Assembly (NCBI GenBank): GCA_019454625.1
Contig: JACFNY010000169.1
Coordinates: 1 to 5,213, forward strand
DNA: 5,213 nt
Direction: 5' to 3'
Origin: Sphingomonadaceae bacterium
Lineage (GTDB): Bacteria > Pseudomonadota > Alphaproteobacteria > Sphingomonadales > Sphingomonadaceae
Part shown: in pieces, positions 1 through 5,213 of the stretch
How positions within the stretch are numbered: position 1 is the first letter of the stretch
Layout: each line of letters begins with the position of its first letter
Translations under genes and position numbers: made by a program
Notes under the pieces: generated by a model
Databases searched by the model: none
What the model saw: the letters and a program-made list of their open reading frames with translations, nothing else
What the model was told of the DNA's origin: nothing

Positions 1-19
1 GCGCGCGGGCGCAAGCCGA

Positions 20-145
20 TCAGCCGCACAGGCTGGAAAATCCCGCGAGCCAGAGCATGGCGCCCTCGCTCTCCCAGAGCGCCCAGCCGCCGGCAGCTGC
101 CAGCACGCCGAGCGCGACTGCGAGGAGATGCGCGCGGCGGGTCAT
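20..145 (-). CDS. Possible 41-residue single-helix membrane protein, coupled to the MFS gene
   Basis: This is a short reading frame of 41 codons plus TGA. Its ATG (145-143) overlaps the TGA of the MFS gene (144-142) in an ATGA arrangement, as at the marR/MFS and motA/motB junctions. The product starts with basic residues (MTRRAH). A hydrophobic stretch follows at about residues 7-24 (LLAVALGVLAAAGGWALW), long enough for one membrane helix with the N-terminus probably inside. The rest is a short amphipathic or second hydrophobic segment (AMLWLAGFSSLCG). I do not recognise a family and assign no function; a small partner or accessory of the transporter is only a guess. The same frame stays open far upstream through the MFS gene because of the high G+C, so lack of stops is no evidence. 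The case rests on the start-stop overlap and the membrane-like composition. Confidence 0.5.
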   Translation of the reverse strand: MTRRAHLLAVALGVLAAAGGWALWESEGAMLWLAGFSSLCG

Positions 146-1332
146 GCGGGCTGCAACCGCGCGACCGGAACGGCGCGGATCGGCAGGTGCAGCAGCGCGG
201 CGATCACCGCGAGCGCGAGCGAGGCGCCCCACGCGGCGTCGTAGCTGCCGGAGAGGTCGTAGAGCGCGCCGGACATCCACGCGCCGAAGAAGCTGCCGAC
301 CTGATGGCTGAGGAACACGATGCCGTAGAGCGTGGAGAGATAACGCACGCCGAAGATCTGCCCGATGAGGCCGCTCGTCAGCGGCACGGTGCCGAGCCAG
401 AGGAAGCCCATCGCCGCCGCGAAGACCAGAGTCGAGGCGGGTGAAACCGGCAGCAGCAGGTAGACGACGATGATGAAGCCGCGCGCCGCGTAGAGGCCGC
501 TCAGCAGCAGCTTCTTCGGCGCATGGTCGCCCCAGAGGCCGAAGACGTAGGAGCCGAAGATGTTGAACAGGCCGACGAGCGCCAGCACCGTCGCGCCGAT
601 CGACGCGCCGAGGCCCATGTCGGCGAGATAGGCGGGGAAGTGGGTGGCTATGAACGCGATGTGGAAACCGCAGACGAAGAAGCCCGCGGTCAGCAGCTGG
701 AAGCTGCGGTTGGAGGCCGCCTCGGCAAGGGCACTTCCGAGCGGCTGGTCGGGACCCTCGCCGTGCACCGCCTGCGGCTTCCCGGCGACGCCGATCGCCA
801 GCGCCGCGGCGACGGCGACGACGCCGGCGAGCACCATGAGCGCGGTGCGGTAGCCGAAGTCGCCGAGCAGCATCTGCCCGGCGGGCACGACGAGGAACTG
901 GCCGAGCGAGCCGCCCGCCGTGACGATCCCGAAGGCGAGCGTGCGCTGCGCCTCCGGCACCACGCGGCCGACCGCGCCGAGAACGACCACGAAGGTCGTC
1001 GCGGACTGCGCCATGCCGACGATCACGCCGAACGAGACGTGAAGGCCGAGCGCGCTGCCGGTCATTGCCGCGCCGATCAGGCCGAGCGCATAAACGAGCG
1101 CGCCGACGGCGACGACCCGCCCGGCGCCGTGGCGGTCGGCCATGGCGCCGACGAACGGCTGCACGAGCCCGAACAGCAGATTCTGGATGGCGAGCGCCAG
1201 CCCGAAGGTGCCGCGCCCGATGTCGAGCGCGGCGCTCATGTCGGGAAGGAACAGCCCGAAGGTCTGCCGGACCCCCATGGCGAGCGTGACGATCAGCGCC
1301 CCGCAGGCGATGACGACGGCGGGCCGCTTCAT
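142..1332 (-). CDS. MFS transporter, 12 predicted membrane helices
   Basis: The 396-residue product is a major facilitator superfamily permease of the inner membrane, normal in length for a 12-helix member. Hydrophobic segments fall at about residues 5-28, 42-62, 73-92, 97-119, 131-153 and 162-182. After a hydrophilic central loop (about 183-209), six more lie at 210-230, 245-266, 273-294, 300-320, 333-355 and 366-384. The MFS motif A between helices 2 and 3 is clear (GAMADRHGAGR, 62-72), and a degenerate copy (GLWGDHAPKK, 265-274) sits at the matching place in the second half. Sequences such as GVRQTFGLFLPDM near the N-terminus and HFPAYLADMGL after helix 7 recall bacterial monocarboxylate or drug type MFS permeases, but the substrate cannot be read from sequence. 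The ATG overlaps the marR stop by 4 nt, so translation is probably coupled. Position behind a MarR gene suggests inducible export or uptake of the MarR ligand. Confidence 0.93.
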   Translation of the reverse strand: MKRPAVVIACGALIVTLAMGVRQTFGLFLPDMSAALDIGRGTFGLALAIQNLLFGLVQPFVGAMADRHGAGRVVAVGALVYALGLIGAAMTGSALGLHVSFGVIVGMAQSATTFVVVLGAVGRVVPEAQRTLAFGIVTAGGSLGQFLVVPAGQMLLGDFGYRTALMVLAGVVAVAAALAIGVAGKPQAVHGEGPDQPLGSALAEAASNRSFQLLTAGFFVCGFHIAFIATHFPAYLADMGLGASIGATVLALVGLFNIFGSYVFGLWGDHAPKKLLLSGLYAARGFIIVVYLLLPVSPASTLVFAAAMGFLWLGTVPLTSGLIGQIFGVRYLSTLYGIVFLSHQVGSFFGAWMSGALYDLSGSYDAAWGASLALAVIAALLHLPIRAVPVARLQPA

Positions 1333-1736
1333 GCGCGCACCGCCGATTCGACGCGGTCGAGCAGCGCGAACAGCGTCTCCGTGTCGACCTGCCGCGCCAT
1401 CTCCGCCTGCGCGCGTTCCCAGAGCGGCGAGGCGCGGTCGATGGCGGCGCGGCCCGCATCGGTCAGGGAAACCATGCGCCGGCGCTTGTCGTCGCCCGCG
1501 CAGGATTGCACGAGGCCTTCGCGTTCGAGCGCGCCGACGGTGCGGTTCAGCGTCGTCCGGTCATGGCCCGTGGCGGCGCCGAACGCCGTCAGCGAGCAGG
1601 CGCCGGTGCGCGCCAGCGTCCGCAGCAGCGCGAACTGCGGCGTCGTGAGTCCGGCCGGTTCGAGCGCGGCATCGTAGAGCGTGTTCGCGGCGCGCGCGGC
1701 GCGCCGGAGGCGTGTGCAGACGCAGGGGGAGGACAT
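1329..1736 (-). CDS. MarR-family winged-helix transcriptional regulator
   Basis: The 135-residue protein has the size and order of a MarR dimeric repressor. An N-terminal dimerisation helix (LRRAARAANTLYDAAL, 10-25) leads into a winged helix-turn-helix at about 29-95. The recognition region is GHDRTTLNRTVGALEREGLV (57-76), and the wing is GDDKRRRMVSLTDAGR (81-96), with the usual basic tip and conserved SLTDAGR. C-terminal helices (about 97-134) complete the dimer interface. A CxC pair lies at residues 5 and 7, with further cysteines at 47 and 79. MarR proteins usually repress their own gene and an adjacent transporter and release DNA when a small phenolic or similar ligand, or an oxidant, is sensed; the ligand here is unknown. 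The start is firm: the frame upstream holds no ATG, GTG or TTG before a TGA at 1772-1770, and the N-terminus matches the family. There is no Shine-Dalgarno sequence, because a 22-bp palindrome touches the ATG. Confidence 0.93.
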   Translation of the reverse strand: MSSPCVCTRLRRAARAANTLYDAALEPAGLTTPQFALLRTLARTGACSLTAFGAATGHDRTTLNRTVGALEREGLVQSCAGDDKRRRMVSLTDAGRAAIDRASPLWERAQAEMARQVDTETLFALLDRVESAVRA

Positions 1737-1758
1737 GATACGTGCATATGCACGTATC
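1737..1758. promoter_or_regulatory. Perfect 22-bp palindrome, probable MarR operator
   Basis: Each half-site reads GATACGTGCAT, and all 11 base pairs match with no central spacer. Symmetry ends at 1736/1759. Its size fits the palindromes bound by MarR dimers. It lies immediately before the marR start codon and covers the likely -10 element and transcription start, so bound repressor would block RNA polymerase. That this MarR protein binds it is inferred from position and symmetry. Confidence 0.75.
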
Positions 1759-1773
1759 TGCCGTGCCGATCAA
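1745..1773 (-). promoter_or_regulatory. Candidate housekeeping promoter for marR-MFS
   Basis: On the minus strand TTGATC (1773-1768) resembles the -35 consensus (first four bases match). Seventeen bases further on, CATATG (1750-1745) is a weak -10 match. Transcription would start at roughly 1739-1736, at or just before the marR ATG, which fits a leaderless or nearly leaderless message. The -10 lies inside the palindrome, as expected for repression. The -10 match is poor, so the exact boxes are uncertain. Confidence 0.4.
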
Positions 1774-1779
1774 CCCGTC

Positions 1780-2727
1780 TTATTCGGCGGCGGGCTGCGC
1801 GGTGGGTCCGGGCCCCATCGGGGTGCGGTACAGCAATGTCACGCTGATGCGCCGGTTGCGCGGATCGTAGGGGTTCGCCTTGTTGAAGGGCTCGCGGTCG
1901 GCGACGCCTTCGAGGCGCGAGAAGCGCGTCGGATCGACGCCGCCCGCGGCAAGCGCGGCGCGCGTCGCCTCGGCGCGCTGTGCGGAAAGCACCCAGTTGT
2001 TCATGCCGCCCGCCGGTCCGCCGATCGAGCCGCCCGCATAGGGCAGGCTGTCGGTGTGGCCGCGCATGGCGATCGGGTTCGGCATCGTCTGCACGGCCGT
2101 GGCGACGGCGCGCACGAGGTCCTGCGCCTGCGGCGAAAGCCGGTCGGTGCCGACTGCGAACATCGCGAAATCGGCCTCGTCGAGGATGTCGATCCGCAGC
2201 CCCTCCGGTGTCACCGACAGGCGAATCTGGTCGCGGAGCCGGGCGAGGTTCCTGTCGCTCGCCATACGTTTCTCGAGATCCTCCGCGGCCGCCTCGAAGC
2301 GTTTCACGTCTTCCCTCTGCAACTGGTCGGCGAGCGCACGTTCCTCGGGCGTCGGCGGGGTCACGCGCGAGAAACTGGTGACGGGCATCAGCCGCTGCGT
2401 GCCCTTGGGCACGGCGTTCGGCGCGTTTCCATCGGGCGCCAGCATGGCGCGGCCGCCCATGACGCCGTTGGAGCCGCCCGCCTTGGTGTGCTGGACGAGC
2501 GTCGGCGAGAAATAGTCGGCGATGCCCTTGCGCTGGTCCTCGTTGGTGGCGCCGACGATCCACAGCAGCAGGAAGAACGCCATCATCGCGGTCACGAAGT
2601 CGGCGTAGGCGACCTTCCACGCGCCGCCGTGGTGGCCGCCGTGCGCCTCTATGGTGATCTTCTTGATGATGATCGGGGGCGGGACTTCCGCCTCGGCGAC
2701 CAGCGGCTTGATCGGTTCCGCGCTCAT
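1780..2727 (-). CDS. motB: Flagellar motor stator protein MotB
   Basis: MotB pairs with MotA to form the proton-driven stator and anchors it to peptidoglycan; the usual complex is MotA5MotB2. The 315-residue protein has a short cytoplasmic N-terminus, then a single membrane helix (about 39-59) within the diagnostic AWKVAYADFVTAMMAFFLLL. Asp43 in YAD corresponds to the essential proton-carrying Asp32 of E. coli. A periplasmic plug/linker region follows (QRKGIADYFSP, 65-75). The C-terminal OmpA-like peptidoglycan-binding domain covers about 178-302, with GHTDSLPY (223-230), NNWVLSAQRAEATRAAL (243-259) and NRRISV (291-296). A glycine-rich loop (AGGSIGGPAGG, 231-241) is somewhat longer than in E. 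coli. The ATG overlaps the motA TGA by 4 nt and has only a weak ribosome site, which points to translational coupling with motA. The gene ends in TAA just 43 nt before marR, with no visible terminator. Confidence 0.97.
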   Translation of the reverse strand: MSAEPIKPLVAEAEVPPPIIIKKITIEAHGGHHGGAWKVAYADFVTAMMAFFLLLWIVGATNEDQRKGIADYFSPTLVQHTKAGGSNGVMGGRAMLAPDGNAPNAVPKGTQRLMPVTSFSRVTPPTPEERALADQLQREDVKRFEAAAEDLEKRMASDRNLARLRDQIRLSVTPEGLRIDILDEADFAMFAVGTDRLSPQAQDLVRAVATAVQTMPNPIAMRGHTDSLPYAGGSIGGPAGGMNNWVLSAQRAEATRAALAAGGVDPTRFSRLEGVADREPFNKANPYDPRNRRISVTLLYRTPMGPGPTAQPAAE

Positions 2728-3587
2728 CGGCCGCGAAGCCCGTCGAACACCTCGGCGAAGCCGGGCTGGTTCTTGATGCTGATGCTGGTGCGCGCGGCCT
2801 CGATGACCATCGCCGGCGCGTTGCCGTGCAGCGAGGAGATGATGATCGCCTTGGCGACGTGGTAGATCTCGCCGTCTTCCTCGAGAATCTGCTCCAGCCG
2901 GTTCGCCATCGGCGAGACGATGCCGTAGGCGAGCAGCACGCCGAGGAAGGTGCCGACGAGCGCCGAGCCGATCATGCCGCCGAGGATGGCGGGCGGCTGG
3001 TCGATGGAGCCCATCGTCTTCACGACGCCGAGCACGGCGGCGACGATGCCGAGCGCGGGGAGGGCGTCACCCGTGGATTGCAGCACCTTCACCGGCTTCA
3101 TCGCCGTGTGGTGGTGGGTCTTCAGCGCGTTGTCCATGATCTCCTCGACCGCGTGCACGTTGAGCGTGCCCGAGGAGACGACGACGAGGCGGATGGCGTC
3201 GGCCATGAAGTCGATGAGGAAATGGTCCTTCAGCAGCTTGGGATACTCGGCGAAGATGCTGCTCGACTTGGGGTCCTCGATGTGCGCTTCCATCGCGACC
3301 GGGCCTTCGACCTTCATGGTCTTCATCAGCTTGGAGGCGAGGAAGATCGCGTCGAGATAGTCCTTCCTGTTGTAGGTCGCGCCCTTGAAGATCTTGCCGA
3401 CGCCGCCGCCGACCTGCTTCAGGACGGCGAAGCTGTTGCCCAGCAGCAGCGAGCCCGCGGCGGCGCCGCCGATGATGAGCATTTCGTGCGGAATCGCATG
3501 GAAGACCGGCTCGAGATTGCCCCCGGTGATGGCGAAACCACCGAAGACCATCGCGAATAGGACAATGAGACCGATCGCCGCGAACAT
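2724..3587 (-). CDS. motA: Flagellar motor stator protein MotA
   Basis: MotA is the inner-membrane stator subunit that converts proton flow through MotA/MotB into torque on the rotor protein FliG. The 287-residue protein has the family's four membrane helices at about 1-20, 35-52, 175-195 and 203-226, with a large cytoplasmic loop between helices 2 and 3. The conserved channel prolines are present in ALPALGIVAAVLG (Pro177) and YGIVSPMANRL (Pro226), matching Pro173 and Pro222 of E. coli. In the loop, Lys92 and Glu100 align with the charged Arg90 and Glu98 that contact FliG, so the rotor interface keeps its charge pattern. The start is fixed by an in-frame TAG directly before the ATG. A GGAG (3602-3599) sits 11 nt upstream, slightly far for a ribosome site. 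A sigma-28-like promoter lies about 65 nt upstream, separating motAB from flgKL in expression. Confidence 0.97.
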   Translation of the reverse strand: MFAAIGLIVLFAMVFGGFAITGGNLEPVFHAIPHEMLIIGGAAAGSLLLGNSFAVLKQVGGGVGKIFKGATYNRKDYLDAIFLASKLMKTMKVEGPVAMEAHIEDPKSSSIFAEYPKLLKDHFLIDFMADAIRLVVVSSGTLNVHAVEEIMDNALKTHHHTAMKPVKVLQSTGDALPALGIVAAVLGVVKTMGSIDQPPAILGGMIGSALVGTFLGVLLAYGIVSPMANRLEQILEEDGEIYHVAKAIIISSLHGNAPAMVIEAARTSISIKNQPGFAEVFDGLRGR

Positions 3588-3652
3588 CTAACGCACAACT
3601 CCATTGCCTGCCGGTATCGCCGGATCCTTGCGACGCCGCCCGCCCATCTTGC

Positions 3653-3679
3653 TTAACGACCCCGATTGACGGTCATTTA
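3653..3679 (-). promoter_or_regulatory. Candidate sigma-28 (FliA) flagellar promoter for motAB
   Basis: The minus strand reads TAAATGAC, 11 bases, then GTCGTTAA. Compared with the enterobacterial FliA consensus TAAAGTTT-N11-GCCGATAA, the first four bases of the -35 element and six of eight bases of the -10 element match, at the exact consensus spacing. Transcription would begin near 3645 and give a leader of about 58 nt before motA. In enteric bacteria motA is a late, FliA-dependent gene, so the place is right. Use of FliA by this organism is inferred. Confidence 0.6.
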
Positions 3680-3751
3680 GGCACCCAAAGGTTGAGAAAG
3701 GCTTCCCCCGGCACAGATTTGTTGCGGTGCAGCACATGCGCCGCCGCCAGC

Positions 3752-4660
3752 CTACAAGTAGCTGAACAGCGACAGTTTCTTGATCTGGGCGAAGCTCTGC
3801 TGGGAAGCGTCGAGCAGGGTCATCGCGCTCTTCAGCTGGACGATGGCGGCGGCGACGTCGAGGCTCTCGATATTGCTCTTCGCGGTCGTCATCGTGGTCT
3901 CCAGCGCCTTCAGCCGATCGGTTTCCGTTTCCACCTGCGCGAGCCGCGAGCCGAAGGTCGCGCGCTGGTCGGCGAGGCGGTCGACGCCCGCGGTGGTGTC
4001 GCGCAGCGCTTTTTCCATGCCGCTCGCGAAGGTCGCGGCATCGACGAGCAGCGCCTTGAACTCAGTGAGCGCGGCAAGGATCGTCTGACGGCCGCCGCTC
4101 GTGTCGATGGAGAGCATCGAAAGGCCGTTCGCGCCCGTCGAGATCGTGACGTCGGCGCTGATCGGCACCTGCGGCGGTTCGCCGCTGCCCTGCCAGACGA
4201 TGGCGCCGGTCGCATCGCGCACGAACGGCGCCGTGCCGACGGACGCGCCTGAAAACAAATAGTTGCCCGCCGCGTCGCGCGTGTTCGAAAGCGACAGCAT
4301 CTGGTCGATGATCTGCCCGAGCTCGGTGCTGATCACCTGCCGGTCGGCATCGGTGAGCGTGGCGTTCGCGGCCTGTATGGCGAGTTCCTTGGCGCGCACC
4401 ATCTGGTTCGACATGGCGTCCACGGCGCTGTCGGCGAGCGAGAGCTGCGTGGTGATCGCGTCCATGTTGCGGATGAACTGCTGGTTGTCGTCGATGCTGC
4501 GCTGAAGATCGGCGACGCGGCTCGACCCCAGCGGATCGTCCGACGGATTGAGGATGCGCTTGCCCGAGGCGATCTGCGCCTCGAGCTGCGCGAGCGTCGA
4601 TTGCAGCGCGCCCATGCGGCTGATCTGCGACTGGAAGGACTGGAAGGTGCCGACGCGCAT
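3752..4660 (-). CDS. flgL: Flagellar hook-filament junction protein FlgL (HAP3)
   Basis: FlgL is exported through the flagellar type III apparatus and forms the second junction layer between hook and filament, on top of FlgK. The 302-residue protein is close to the usual length. The N-terminal flagellin-like coiled-coil region (about 1-130) contains GKRILNPSDDPLGSSRVADL (33-52). The FlgL hallmark GNYLFSG is at 132-138. A variable central domain (about 139-195) is followed by a C-terminal coiled coil ending in ESLDVAAAIVQL (265-276) and LLDASQQSFAQIKKLSLFSYL (282-302), the D0/D1 part that packs with the N-terminus. There is no cleaved signal peptide, as expected for this export route. I chose the ATG at 4660 because the N-terminus MRVGTFQSF fits the family and GGGGAA (4672-4667) lies 6 nt upstream; the frame is open further upstream but that stretch is flgK in another frame. 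It is 20 nt behind flgK, so the two are surely one operon. Confidence 0.95.
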   Translation of the reverse strand: MRVGTFQSFQSQISRMGALQSTLAQLEAQIASGKRILNPSDDPLGSSRVADLQRSIDDNQQFIRNMDAITTQLSLADSAVDAMSNQMVRAKELAIQAANATLTDADRQVISTELGQIIDQMLSLSNTRDAAGNYLFSGASVGTAPFVRDATGAIVWQGSGEPPQVPISADVTISTGANGLSMLSIDTSGGRQTILAALTEFKALLVDAATFASGMEKALRDTTAGVDRLADQRATFGSRLAQVETETDRLKALETTMTTAKSNIESLDVAAAIVQLKSAMTLLDASQQSFAQIKKLSLFSYL

Positions 4661-4666
4661 ATGCGG

Positions 4667-4672
4667 TTCCCC
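4667..4672 (-). promoter_or_regulatory. Ribosome binding site of flgL
   Basis: GGGGAA on the minus strand sits 6 nt before the flgL ATG, within the 20-nt flgK-flgL gap. It decides the flgL start, because the frame has no nearby upstream stop and could otherwise be extended wrongly into flgK. Confidence 0.7.
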
Positions 4673-4680
4673 GAAAAAGC

Positions 4681-5213
4681 TCAGCGGATGTCGATGATGG
4701 TCTGGAAGATCTCGCGGGCGGCCGCGATGATCTTCGCCGAGGCCTGATAGGCCTGCTGGAAACGGATGAGGTCGGCGGCTTCCTCGTCGAGATTGACCGC
4801 CGACGCCGCATCGCGCGCTTCGAGCGCCTTGTCGCGCATCGCGAGCGTTGCGGAGGCGAGCGCCTTCGTGTCGTTGAGGCTCGTCGCGACGCGCGTCACC
4901 TCGCGCGCGAAGCGGCCCTCGAAGCCGGGGTTCCCCAGACGTGTGTCGATCATGCGCAGCATGTTGGCGTTGTCGGCCATGCCCGCCGCCGTCGGCGCGA
5001 CGACAAAGCTGTCGCCTTCCGCGACGGCGCCCGAAAGCTGCACGTCGAAGCCGTTCACCGGGATCCATGCGCCCGGCACGTAGGCCCCACTCGCCAGCAC
5101 GGCGGGCGGCACGGCCGTGTCGGCGGTGTCGATGATCTCGTAGGTATTGCCCGCGCCCATGCGGATCGTGAAGCTCGTCGGCACCGGCGCGGGAATCGTC
5201 GCGGCGGCCGGAT
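4681..5213 (-). CDS. flgK: Flagellar hook-associated protein FlgK (HAP1), C-terminal part
   Basis: This is the last 176 complete codons of flgK; the gene continues past the window edge, and the frame is open to base 5213. FlgK forms the first junction layer on the hook and is needed for filament attachment. The visible part starts inside the variable outer domain: FTIRMGAGNTYEIID, then a region ending GDSFVVAPTA that is typical of FlgK. A helical stretch follows (NANMLRMIDTRLGNPGFEGRF and the A/D-rich segment after it), and the gene closes with the conserved D0 tail of flagellar rod-hook proteins, NLDEEAADLIRFQQAYQASA followed by KIIAAAREIFQTIIDIR. This tail identifies FlgK rather than FlgE or FlgG, especially with flgL next to it. 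The GTG at 5184 is an internal codon, not the start. The stop is TGA (4683-4681). Confidence 0.93.
   Translation of the reverse strand, partial: PAAATIPAPVPTSFTIRMGAGNTYEIIDTADTAVPPAVLASGAYVPGAWIPVNGFDVQLSGAVAEGDSFVVAPTAAGMADNANMLRMIDTRLGNPGFEGRFAREVTRVATSLNDTKALASATLAMRDKALEARDAASAVNLDEEAADLIRFQQAYQASAKIIAAAREIFQTIIDIR

Noticed and set aside
20..1459. A 479-codon minus-strand frame across the MFS gene
   Set aside because: Mostly a shifted-frame shadow of MFS, dominated by Arg and Ala. Only the last 41 codons (145-20) have independent support.
523..1677. Long plus-strand open frame (384 codons) opposite marR and MFS
   Set aside because: The product is rich in R, E, D, A and H with no domain, and it runs antisense to two well-supported genes. 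Long antisense frames are common at this G+C content.
1681..2865. Plus-strand open frame of 394 codons opposite motB
   Set aside because: Low-complexity composition (many R, G, A, H), no recognisable motif, and wholly antisense to motB and its neighbours.
3724..3744. Imperfect hairpin 8 nt after the flgL stop as a terminator
   Set aside because: A seven-base-pair stem with one mismatch can form (GCGGCGC with GCACCGC), but no U-run follows, so it is not a convincing intrinsic terminator.
3588..3751. Sigma-54 promoter or CtrA site in the flgL-motA gap
   Set aside because: I found no GG-N10-GC element with flanking consensus. There is only a single TTAA half-site at 3653-3656, without a second half at the required spacing.
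3752..5068. A 438-residue version of FlgL with an extra N-terminal part
   Set aside because: The added N-terminus is the flgK sequence read in another frame and is Arg/Gly-rich. The true FlgL start with a good ribosome site is at 4660.

Overview
The window is about two thirds G+C, and every supported gene lies on the minus strand, so the biology reads from high to low coordinates. MotA, MotB and FlgL resemble alphaproteobacterial homologues (for example the MotA N-terminus with GGNLEPV and PHEM, and the QRKGIADYFSP stretch after the MotB membrane helix). I therefore favour a motile alphaproteobacterium but cannot fix the order or genus. The sequence looks chromosomal and core. I see no mobile element, tRNA, rRNA or CRISPR array.

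Layout in the direction of transcription: the 3' part of flgK (5213-4681, cut by the window edge) is followed after 20 nt by flgL (4660-3752). These encode the two hook-filament junction proteins. A 164-nt intergenic region (3751-3588) carries a good match to a flagellar sigma-28 (FliA) promoter. Behind it come motA (3587-2724) and motB (2727-1780), overlapping by 4 nt and encoding the proton-driven stator of the flagellar motor. A 43-nt gap then holds a perfect 22-bp palindrome and a plausible promoter. It is followed by a three-gene unit: a MarR-family regulator (1736-1329), a 12-helix MFS transporter (1332-142) and a possible 41-residue single-helix membrane protein (145-20). Each of these starts inside the stop codon of the gene before it (ATGA overlaps).

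The window thus joins two functional blocks. The first is late flagellar assembly and motility: junction proteins, then the stator under its own late promoter. The second looks like a self-regulated transport module. The MarR protein probably binds the palindrome at its own start codon and so controls itself, the MFS pump and the small protein. The palindrome runs right up to the marR ATG and leaves no room for a Shine-Dalgarno sequence, so the marR message may be leaderless.

Most of the window is ordinary, and I did not find a clearly new multi-gene system. The items most worth a second look are the palindrome with its apparent leaderless start, the sigma-28-like promoter before motA, and the small coupled membrane ORF at the end of the MFS unit.
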